A stretch of DNA of 64,000 nucleotides. Origin: Cytophagales bacterium. GTDB taxonomy: Bacteria; Bacteroidota; Bacteroidia; Cytophagales; Thermoflexibacteraceae. The notes under the pieces are model-generated. The model saw only the letters and a program-made list of their open reading frames with translations, was not told where the DNA came from and ran no database searches. Numbering within the stretch: position 1 is the stretch's first letter; the number at the start of each line of letters is the position of its first letter. A program made the position numbers and the translations under genes. The stretch lies in contig JAAFKA010000001.1 of assembly GCA_013299115.1 (NCBI GenBank), positions 62,001 through 126,000 on the forward strand, in the 5' to 3' direction. Below, piece after piece: positions 58,646 to 64,000 of the stretch.

Positions 58646-58662
58646 CAAAAAAACACAACAAA

Positions 58663-59205
58663 ATGAAAAAACTCTTCATTATTATTTGCTTTAACTTGTT
58701 GTTTTTCAATGCTTTAGCACAAACCGAATGGAAAGTGGCAACAGGCTCTGCGGTTACATTTGTGATTAAAAACGCAGGACTAAAAGTAGATGGAAAACTC
58801 GAAGGTTTGCAGACCACTATCAAATTTGATAGCCAAAACTTAGCCACTTCGAGCATAGAGGCAAGTGTAGAAACGCAAACTATCAATACAGACAATAAAA
58901 GCAGAGATGGACATTTGCGAAAAGAGGAATATTTTGATGTTGCCAAATTTCCAAAAATAACCCTCAAAAGCATAAGTTTTTCGAAAGATGGCAACAGTGG
59001 AAACAACTACAAAGGTAAATTCAAATTGACCATAAAAGGTGTAACAAAAGAGATAGAAATTCCTTTTTCATACGTTGAAAATGGCAATGCTGCAACCTTT
59101 AAAGGCAGTTTTACTATCAACCGTTTAGACCATAAAGTGGGTGGAAATAGCTGGGTTTTGGCTGATAATGTGATAATTAGCTTGAATATTTTAGCAATAA
59201 AATAA
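58663..59205 (+). CDS. YceI family periplasmic protein
   Basis: A 180-residue protein with signal peptide (~1-18, ending ALAQ). The mature part is the YceI lipocalin-like barrel: TEWKVATGSAVTFVIKN at the start, GLQTTIKFDSQNLATSSIEASV, RDGHLRKEEYFDVAKFPKI (the family signature with H-L-x-x-x-x-F/Y-x-D-x-x-x-F-P), KGVTKEIEIPF. YceI proteins bind isoprenoid or amide lipids and are induced by stress or base. It starts the run of small same-strand genes. Confidence 0.94.
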   Translation: MKKLFIIICFNLLFFNALAQTEWKVATGSAVTFVIKNAGLKVDGKLEGLQTTIKFDSQNLATSSIEASVETQTINTDNKSRDGHLRKEEYFDVAKFPKITLKSISFSKDGNSGNNYKGKFKLTIKGVTKEIEIPFSYVENGNAATFKGSFTINRLDHKVGGNSWVLADNVIISLNILAIK

Positions 59206-59213
59206 TTTTTTTA

Positions 59214-59317
59214 TACGTTGGCAATGGTGCTTTTCGCACCTTGACAAGCGTATAAAAAACAGTTTACGCATATAAAATTACGCTTGTCAAGGTGCGAAAA
59301 GCACCATTGCCAACGTA
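59214..59317. repeat. Double ACGTTGGCAATGG repeat, perfect 39-bp inverted repeat
   Basis: Left arm 59214-59252 (TACGTTGGCAATGGTGC, TTTTC, GCACCTTGACAAGCGTA) and right arm 59279-59317 are perfect reverse complements over 39 bp, spaced by 26 bp. Each arm is itself an imperfect hairpin of the same family as 50874-50940. It stands between the YceI and LysE-like genes. Confidence 0.92.
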
Positions 59318-59344
59318 ATTTTATATTTTAAAAAAAATAATTTA

Positions 59345-59977
59345 ATGATATTTTTGCTTTTTTTTATTTCTCTAGTTAGTGCTATTGGTTCTTTGCAACC
59401 GGGTTTAGTGAATTTGTCGGTTGTGCAGGCAGTTATGCAGCGAGGTTTAATGGCAGGTTTTTGTGTGGCTTTGGGTGGCAGTTTGCCCGAAATGCTATAT
59501 GCTTTTTTGGCAATACAAATTGTAGAAGTTGGCGAAAAATTTACTTTTATTACATCTTTTTTGCCTTCTCTCAAATGGTTTAGTGTGGTAATTTTAGTAG
59601 CAATAAGTGTCTATTTTTTCCTAAAAAAGGCATCAGAACATAAGTACTTATCGGGTGGCTTTGAGCCACCCGATAAGCACAATTACAAATCTTTTTTGAA
59701 AGGTTTCTTGATGGGATTAAGCAATTTTCAACTTGTGTTTTTCTGGTCTTTTGTGTTTTTGTATTGCAAAGAAATAAATAGCATAAATATGCAAAAGCCT
59801 GAAAATCAATTTGTTTTTATTGTTGCAACAGGTTTAGGTGCTTTAATATTCTTGTGTTTTTTGGCAATGCTAACCGCAAAATATCAACACAAATTTCAAA
59901 CAGTTTTTAACAAATCGGCAGACAAAATTATGGGGTTTTTATGTCTGTTTTTGGTAATAATAACTCTTTTTAACTAA
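59345..59977 (+). CDS. LysE-family transporter with an in-frame palindrome
   Basis: A 210-residue membrane protein with about six hydrophobic helices, typical of LysE/RhtB exporters: an opening hydrophobic helix ending SLQPGLVNLSVVQAV (family-like P-G-P/x-N), GGSLPEMLYAFL, then the loop and two long C-terminal helices. In the loop after helix 3 the DNA has a perfect 14-bp hairpin (59647-59677) of the same GGGTGGCT core as the intergenic repeat at 60650-60690; it is read in frame as YLSGGFEPPDK. Its last ~17 bp, including the stop, are duplicated downstream. Substrate unknown. Confidence 0.8.
   Translation: MIFLLFFISLVSAIGSLQPGLVNLSVVQAVMQRGLMAGFCVALGGSLPEMLYAFLAIQIVEVGEKFTFITSFLPSLKWFSVVILVAISVYFFLKKASEHKYLSGGFEPPDKHNYKSFLKGFLMGLSNFQLVFFWSFVFLYCKEINSINMQKPENQFVFIVATGLGALIFLCFLAMLTAKYQHKFQTVFNKSADKIMGFLCLFLVIITLFN
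59647..59677. repeat. Palindromic repeat inside the LysE-like gene
   Basis: CTTATCGGGTGGCT, TTG, AGCCACCCGATAAG: perfect 14-bp arms, extended by GT/AC after one mismatch. The core GGGTGGCT-nnn-AGCCACCC is shared with 60650-60690, there with loop CAA (the complementary orientation). Confidence 0.9.
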
Positions 59978-60134
59978 GGTGATTTCGGTTTCTCAACACC
60001 GAAACTCTATTGCGGGTTTTGGTTTTGAGAAACTGAAACCACAGAGGTAGTAACTCTTTTTAACTAAGGTGGTTTCGGTTTTTCAAAAACGAAACTACAT
60101 TACAGGTTTTGGTTTTGAGAAACCAAAACCACAT
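59961..60134. repeat. 90-bp tandem duplication with GGTTTTGAGAAACC hairpins
   Basis: TAACTCTTTTTAACTAAGGT at 59961 recurs at 60051 with a period of 90 bp. Unit 1 includes the last 17 bases of the LysE-like gene and its TAA stop; unit 2 carries a copy of them beyond the gene. Each unit holds two hairpins of the GGTTTCTCA/TTTTGAGAAACC type. Confidence 0.85.
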
Positions 60135-60166
60135 AAAAATATTACAAATTAACAAAAAACTTACAA

Positions 60167-60646
60167 ATGAAAACATCAAATTTTTTCTTCATTCTTTGCT
60201 TTTTCGCCTTGCTAATTTTTAGCAACACACAAGCAATGGCACAAGACGAAACAGCCTTACGCAAAACACATTTCTACATAGACGACAAAGTAGCTTTGCA
60301 GGGTTATGATGCGGTTTCTTATTTTGACAATAAGCCCCAAGAAGGTAGCAAAAAGTTTAGCTATACGCATTTGGGTATAACTTATTTGTTTGTAAATCAG
60401 GCAAATATGGAAAAATTTAAGCAAAATCCGAGCAAATATGAACCTGCTTATGGAGGTTGGTGTGCGTATGCAATAGGCAAAAATGCAGAGAAAGTAGAGC
60501 CAAATCCTAAAACTTTCAAAATAAAAGATGGTCGTTTGTTGCTGTTTTACAATGCTTTTTTTAACAATACCTTAGACAGTTGGAATAAAGATGAACCTGC
60601 ACTCTATAAAAAATCAGACGCAAATTGGAAAGTTATTTATAAATAA
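60167..60646 (+). CDS. Secreted YHS domain protein
   Basis: A 159-residue protein with signal peptide (~1-26, ending AMAQ). The YHS core is clear: ALQGYDAVSYFDNKPQEG, FSYTHLGITYLFVNQANMEKFKQNPSKYEPAYGGWCAYAI, where the usual metal-binding Tyr-His-Ser reading is diverged but Cys in GGWCAYA is kept. Such periplasmic YHS proteins are often near copper or stress genes; the bound ligand is unknown. It is followed by a 19-bp hairpin and then the DoxX gene. Confidence 0.9.
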   Translation: MKTSNFFFILCFFALLIFSNTQAMAQDETALRKTHFYIDDKVALQGYDAVSYFDNKPQEGSKKFSYTHLGITYLFVNQANMEKFKQNPSKYEPAYGGWCAYAIGKNAEKVEPNPKTFKIKDGRLLLFYNAFFNNTLDSWNKDEPALYKKSDANWKVIYK

Positions 60647-60649
60647 AAT

Positions 60650-60690
60650 TATTACCTATTGGGTGGCTCAAAGCCACCCAATAGGTAATA
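60650..60690. repeat. 19-bp hairpin with GGGTGGCT core
   Basis: TATTACCTATTGGGTGGCT, CAA, AGCCACCCAATAGGTAATA: perfect 19-bp stem with 3-nt loop, 4 bp after the YHS stop. Confidence 0.9.
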
Positions 60691-60711
60691 AAACTAAAAT
60701 TATTAAAAAAA

Positions 60712-61104
60712 ATGACAAAAACACAAAAAATAGTACATATAGCTTTGCGATTAATTGCTGCGATAATTTTGCTGCAAACCTTGTATTTTAAATTTACCGC
60801 AGCACCTGAGTCGGTGTATATTTTTAGCAAATTAGGCATTGAACCTGTTGGACGTATTGGTTCTGGTGTCGCTGAATTAATAGCTGCCATTTTGTTGCTT
60901 ATTCCTCGCACATCTTGGTTGGGTGCAGGTTTAAGTTTGGGTATTATGTCGGGTGCAATTTTTTCGCATCTTAGCAAATTAGGTATAGAAGTACAAGGTG
61001 ATGATGGTTTGCTGTTTGCTTTGGCTGCGGTGGTTTGGGTGGCTTGTGCGGGGGTTTTGTGGCTGCAAAAAGAGGAAATTAAAAGGTATTTAAAAATCAA
61101 CTAA
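60712..61104 (+). CDS. DoxX family membrane protein
   Basis: A 130-residue inner-membrane protein with four helices (~8-25, ~50-68, ~75-92, ~102-120). The first helix RLIAAIILLQTLYFKFTAAPESV and the second GSGVAELIAAILLLIPRT match the DoxX pattern (K-F after helix 1, E in helix 2). DoxX proteins affect membrane redox or sulfur compound stress. It overlaps no gene and is followed after 5 bp by the GNAT gene, so the two are translationally close. Confidence 0.88.
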   Translation: MTKTQKIVHIALRLIAAIILLQTLYFKFTAAPESVYIFSKLGIEPVGRIGSGVAELIAAILLLIPRTSWLGAGLSLGIMSGAIFSHLSKLGIEVQGDDGLLFALAAVVWVACAGVLWLQKEEIKRYLKIN

Positions 61105-61109
61105 AAAAA

Positions 61110-61580
61110 ATGACAAACAATCAGATTAGAAAAGTGCAAATGGAAGACCTAATTGGACTAAAAGAAGTTTTGGATTCCAGCGAATTATTCCCATCGGAAT
61201 ATTTTGATGAGATGATTTCCGATTATTTCAATAACGCCAATACGGAAGATATTTGGTTTACGTGCCTTGACAATAATAAACCTGTTGCCATAGGCTACTG
61301 TGTACCAGAAAAATTTACCGAAGGTACATATAATTTATTAGCAATTGGTGTTTCCAAAGATTTTCAAAGAAAGAGAATTGCAAGTGCAATGATAAAATAC
61401 ATAGAAGAATTGCTTAAACACAAAGAAGGCAGAATTCTAATTGTAGAAACATCAAGTAATGATGCGCAAATTGGTGCAAGAAATCTTTATCCAAAAATTG
61501 GTTACACCCAAGTAGGCGTCATTAAAGAGTTTTGGAAAGAAGGAGAGGATAAAGTAATATTCTGGAAAAAACTAAAATAG
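61110..61580 (+). CDS. GNAT family N-acetyltransferase
   Basis: A 156-residue acetyl-CoA-dependent acetyltransferase. Strands 1-4, then LLAIGVSKDFQRKRIASAMIKYIEE (motif A with Q/R-x-x-x-I/G-x-A variant of the pyrophosphate loop), LIVETSSNDAQIGARNLYPKIGYTQVGVIKEFWKEGEDKVIFWKKL, the motif B end. The acceptor substrate is not readable. It starts 5 bp after the DoxX gene. Followed by a hairpin that may terminate this pair. Confidence 0.92.
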   Translation: MTNNQIRKVQMEDLIGLKEVLDSSELFPSEYFDEMISDYFNNANTEDIWFTCLDNNKPVAIGYCVPEKFTEGTYNLLAIGVSKDFQRKRIASAMIKYIEELLKHKEGRILIVETSSNDAQIGARNLYPKIGYTQVGVIKEFWKEGEDKVIFWKKLK

Positions 61581-61581
61581 C

Positions 61582-61616
61582 AAAACCTCATAAGGTCTTA
61601 AAGACCTTATAAGGTT
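61582..61616 (+). terminator. Hairpin after the GNAT gene
   Basis: AAACCTCATAAGGTCT pairs with AGACCTTATAAGGTTT (15/16), loop TAA. It starts 1 bp after the stop and ends in TTTGATT, a weak T tract. Confidence 0.6.
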
Positions 61617-61645
61617 TGATTAGTCTTACATAAACTAAAAAAACT

Positions 61646-62155
61646 ATGCACTTTATACTAAAACAAACTTTTGCACAACTTTCAGATTTGCAACAATTAG
61701 TATCAGAACTTACACCAAAAATGTATGCCGAAAACTTAACTGTTTTGCACGAAAACAGTATTGGCAAGCACGTAAGACATATTATAGAGTTTTACGTTGA
61801 GTTGCTAAATGGTTTGGAAATTGGTGAGGTAGATTATGACAATCGTAGTCGTAACTTGTTGTTAGAGAATGATTTATCCATAGTTGCAAAAACTATTGGC
61901 ACAATTAATCAACGCATTGCAGCTATTCAAACCGATAAAGCAATCAATTTGCGTTTGCATTATAACGGTGAAACGGATTTGATACAAAGTTCTTACTTTC
62001 GTGAATTATTGTACAATATTGAGCATAACGTACATCACTTAGCAATTATAAAAATTGCAATGAAACAGGCTTTTCCCGAAGTCAAGACTGCCGAAAATTT
62101 GGGTGTGGCTGCTTCTACTTTGGAATTTAAGGCAAAGCAAGCAACTAAAAATTAA
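61646..62155 (+). CDS. DinB-like four-helix protein
   Basis: A 169-residue cytoplasmic protein with the DinB/YfiT four-helix plan. The metal triad can be placed: His in IGKHVRHIIEFYVEL, and HNVHHLAIIKIAMKQAF, with YDNRSRN after helix 2 as usual for DinB_2. The family includes thiol-dependent S-transferases (bacillithiol or mycothiol type) and damage-inducible proteins; the substrate is unknown. A 47-bp inverted repeat follows. Confidence 0.85.
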   Translation: MHFILKQTFAQLSDLQQLVSELTPKMYAENLTVLHENSIGKHVRHIIEFYVELLNGLEIGEVDYDNRSRNLLLENDLSIVAKTIGTINQRIAAIQTDKAINLRLHYNGETDLIQSSYFRELLYNIEHNVHHLAIIKIAMKQAFPEVKTAENLGVAASTLEFKAKQATKN

Positions 62156-62176
62156 ATATTTTGGTATTAGCTTTTA

Positions 62177-62277
62177 TACGTTGGCAATGGCTTAAGCAGC
62201 CCCGTCAGACCTTGACAAACGTATAAAAGGTACGATTGTCAAGGTCTGACGGGGCTGCCTAAGCCATTGCCAACGTA
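62177..62277. repeat. Double ACGTTGGCAATGG repeat, 47-bp inverted repeat
   Basis: Left 62177-62223 and right 62231-62277 are reverse complements at 45 of 47 positions. Ends are TACGTTGGCAATGG/CCATTGCCAACGTA as in the 59214-59317 element, but the variable centre is different (AGCAGCCCCGTCAGACC). Between DinB and YkgB-like genes. Confidence 0.92.
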
Positions 62278-62310
62278 CTCAAACAGTTACAAAAATTCAC
62301 AATTTCAAAT

Positions 62311-62721
62311 ATGAAAAAAACAGGTTATTGGTTGAGTGTTATAGCTACTGCGGTTGTGCTAATTTGGATAGGTTTGTTCAAATTTACACCAACAGAGGCA
62401 AAAGCTATAAAACCATTGGTAGAAAATCATTTTGCTATGGCTTGGCTATACCAAATTTTGTCGCAACAAGGAATTTCTAACCTCATTGGTATTGTCGAAA
62501 TTGTTGTGGGAATTGGTTTGTTATTGTCTGCAAAGTTCAAAATTATTGGCAAATATGCAGCTTTGGGTTCAATAATCATCTTTGCAACTACGTTAAGTTT
62601 TTTATTTACAACACCAAACGTATGGCGAATGATAGACGGATTTCCAATAACAGACTTTTTTATTATCAAAGACCTTGCTTTTTTAGGAATTTCGATAATG
62701 GCTTGGGAGGAAAATAAGTAA
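62311..62721 (+). CDS. YkgB/RclC-like membrane protein (DUF417)
   Basis: A 136-residue inner-membrane protein with four helices. LIWIGLFKFTPTEAKAIKPLVENHFAMAWLY is the DUF417 signature; then a GIVEIVVGIGLLL helix, LGSIIIFATTLSFLFTTPNVW and a C-terminal FIIKDLAFLGISIMAW. RclC, the best studied relative, belongs to the reactive-chlorine response. No rclA or rclB partner is visible here. A small hairpin repeat overlaps its end region (62731-62767). Confidence 0.9.
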   Translation: MKKTGYWLSVIATAVVLIWIGLFKFTPTEAKAIKPLVENHFAMAWLYQILSQQGISNLIGIVEIVVGIGLLLSAKFKIIGKYAALGSIIIFATTLSFLFTTPNVWRMIDGFPITDFFIIKDLAFLGISIMAWEENK

Positions 62722-62730
62722 TGAAGTTCC

Positions 62731-62767
62731 GTAAAGATGTCATCTTTTCGGAAAATGACATCTTTAC
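62731..62767. repeat. Small hairpin repeat, AAAGATGTCAT core
   Basis: GTAAAGATGTCATCTTTTC pairs with GAAAATGACATCTTTAC over all but one base. Same core as the inner hairpin at 53022-53053. It lies between the YkgB-like stop and the start of the metallopeptidase gene; an in-frame ATG at 62721 before it is not the start. Confidence 0.8.
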
Positions 62768-62786
62768 TACCAAAAATATAGAAATT

Positions 62787-63461
62787 ATGAAGTTTTTAAT
62801 TTATTTAGTTTTGCTTTTTATTTTCTCGCAACAAGCTGTTTCACAAGTAATTAGGAAAGAGTTTTTGTTAAGTGATACAATAAATTTTGAGGGATTGCAA
62901 GCCGAATTTGGGCAAAATAAAACCATTCCAAAGGAATTTGAAAAGCAAATTTTGTTGGCACTTTCGTTTTATGCTGAATTGCGAAATACAAAGATTGTGT
63001 TTAAAGTCAAAAATACATTAATTCCTTTGGCATCACGACCTACTTTTTGGAGTGTGTTTAAAAGGCGAAAAAATAGGACTTACAAAGTTACGATAAGTTC
63101 AAAAACCATTGCGTTTTTGACACCAATTTTACTTAAAAACTTGTCTTATAATGCACAAATTGGCGTTTTAGGACACGAAATAGCACATATTGCCGAATAT
63201 ATCAACAAAAATGCTTGGCAAATTATGGGTATGGGTTTTGGGCAATTATCGGGAAAATATATCGATAAATTTGAGTATGCAACAGATTTGCGTTGCATAG
63301 AACACGGTTTGGGTTATCAACTGCTGGCGTGGAGTGTGCAGGTGCGTGAGAAATTGCAAGTAAAAGAATGGAAAAATGTGTCGGCAAAATCAAGTTCAGA
63401 AAGGTATATGAACCCCGAAACCATAGAAAAATATATGAAGGAAAGTGAAAAGTATCAATGA
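62787..63461 (+). CDS. Secreted zincin-like metallopeptidase, unknown family
   Basis: A 224-residue protein with signal peptide (MKFLIYLVLLFIFSQQAVSQ) from ATG 62787; the longer frame to 62721 runs through the repeat hairpin. The HExxH motif is LGHEIAHIAEY, with a third ligand candidate in FEYATDLRCIEHG ~25 residues later (E-x-x-x-D), an arrangement similar to M48/M90-like or other gluzincins. It has no further transmembrane helix. Function in the periplasm is unknown; the peptidase call rests on the motif only. Confidence 0.65.
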   Translation: MKFLIYLVLLFIFSQQAVSQVIRKEFLLSDTINFEGLQAEFGQNKTIPKEFEKQILLALSFYAELRNTKIVFKVKNTLIPLASRPTFWSVFKRRKNRTYKVTISSKTIAFLTPILLKNLSYNAQIGVLGHEIAHIAEYINKNAWQIMGMGFGQLSGKYIDKFEYATDLRCIEHGLGYQLLAWSVQVREKLQVKEWKNVSAKSSSERYMNPETIEKYMKESEKYQ

Positions 63462-63474
63462 GTTGTAACAAAAA

Positions 63475-63500
63475 TTCCCCCTTCGGGGGTTAGGGGGCTT
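63475..63500. repeat. CCCCCTTCGGGGG repeat, half unit
   Basis: CCCCCTTCGGGGGTTAGG followed by GGGCTTAACC, a short member of the GC-rich repeat family found inside leuS. It lies between the zincin and DM13 genes. Confidence 0.75.
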
Positions 63501-63514
63501 AACCAAATAAAATT

Positions 63515-63970
63515 ATGAAATCAGCAAAATTAATAATCATTTATGGACTTATTTTAAGTCTATTTGTTGCTTGTAGCAGCGAAGTTATTGCACCACAAGC
63601 ACCACAAACCGCGGATTTAACCACTCGCAAAGGCGTAATTGTGAAAACAGGTGTTATTTCTGGTCGTCAAGGTGAAACCGCGAGTGGCACTGTCTATGTA
63701 AAAAAAGACGAAAAAGGCTTTTATGTAGAATTTGCTTCTGATTTTAAAGTCCAAGATGGTCCCGATTTGCGAGTTTACTTGTCCGCAGTTGAAGAAGGTA
63801 GCGGGGTGGCTACACAGGCAGAATTAGCTGCTTTTAAAGGAAGTGGTGCTTCTATTTATGAAGTTGCACCGAGTTTTGTGGCTACTGCTGCGGATTTGGC
63901 GAAATATTCTTTTGTGGTGATACATTGCAAAAAATATACGCATACATTTGGGGCTGCAAAATTGCAATAA
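63515..63970 (+). CDS. DM13 domain lipoprotein
   Basis: A 151-residue lipoprotein: signal with lipobox FVAC (Cys20). The DM13 fold follows: GVISGRQGETASGTVYVKKDEKGFYVEFASDFKVQDGPDLRVYLS and a C-terminal YSFVVIHCKKYTHTFGAAKL. DM13 proteins are predicted extracytoplasmic redox or electron-transfer domains, with a conserved late Cys (Cys in VIHCKKY). It is the last gene of the window; the next repeat begins 12 bp after its stop. Confidence 0.92.
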   Translation: MKSAKLIIIYGLILSLFVACSSEVIAPQAPQTADLTTRKGVIVKTGVISGRQGETASGTVYVKKDEKGFYVEFASDFKVQDGPDLRVYLSAVEEGSGVATQAELAAFKGSGASIYEVAPSFVATAADLAKYSFVVIHCKKYTHTFGAAKLQ

Positions 63971-63981
63971 TTTTAATTTGC

Positions 63982-64000
63982 TACGTTGGCAATGGTGCTT
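63982..64000. repeat. ACGTTGGCAATGG repeat, cut by the window end
   Basis: TACGTTGGCAATGGTGCTT is identical to the first 19 bases of the arm at 59214. The window ends within the unit. Confidence 0.75.

Larger units (their letters stand above)
58177..58662. other. 486-bp intergenic region filled by tandem repeats and a mobile element
   Basis: Contains the 36-bp tandem array (58186-58645), interrupted by mobile element copy 3. No small gene is apparent. The YceI start codon is at 58663, directly after the array. Confidence 0.85.

Overview
The window is a chromosomal segment of a low-GC member of the Bacteroidota, most likely Cytophagales-like. Evidence: a type IX secretion C-terminal sorting domain on a 1943-residue protease, lipoproteins with Bacteroidota-style lipoboxes, TPR-linked histidine kinases and SpoIIE phosphatases, a ribBA fusion, a UMF1 transporter, and repeated promoters of the form TTTG-N19-TAnnTTTG, the consensus of the Bacteroidota primary sigma factor. 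Genes are mostly single or in short operons and face both ways. No rRNA, prophage, transposase gene or CRISPR array was seen; there is one tRNA.

Layout. 1-5.6 kb: end of thiL, a TetR regulator with its hydrolase, ribBA, a predicted PD-(D/E)XK protein and an orphan response regulator. 5.6-16.6 kb: cysS, two lipoproteins, the giant secreted subtilisin, a Spy-like protein and TerC. 16.9-26.7 kb: a TPR membrane protein, a TPR histidine kinase, tRNA-Met, a START-like protein, DUF1697, a propeller-SpoIIE sensor phosphatase and the CCA-adding enzyme. 26.7-30.4 kb: an island-like two-gene operon, a HEPN-like protein plus a 994-residue double NTPase, the best candidate for an undescribed conflict or defence system. 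30.4-42 kb: UMF1 and NupC transporters, leuS, a GT5-only glycogen synthase homologue, panC, rpsT, trmB and a methyltransferase. 42-57 kb: TPR-SpoIIE phosphatase, a LuxE-like ligase, a second secreted subtilisin, another TPR kinase, rpsO, a PLP decarboxylase, accD, Rpn, OsmC and SirB1-like proteins, and a Crp/Fnr regulator. 57.4-64 kb: a run of small same-strand genes (YceI, LysE-like, YHS, DoxX, GNAT, DinB, YkgB, zincin, DM13).

The most striking property is the intergenic DNA. It is packed with palindromic repeats of at least seven families, many of them perfect stems of 14-39 bp with 3-nt loops. Some are nested inside one another, some sit in 5' leaders just downstream of recognisable promoters, and some are inserted in frame inside leuS (twice) and a LysE-family gene. 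A separate ~270-bp element occurs three times, with 20-bp terminal inverted repeats. One copy interrupts a 36-bp tandem array, and removing the element plus one 10-bp direct repeat restores the array exactly. That is direct sequence evidence of transposition with a 10-bp target duplication into a palindromic target. Two copies carry the same interior in opposite orientation between internal inverted repeats; the third has an unrelated interior.
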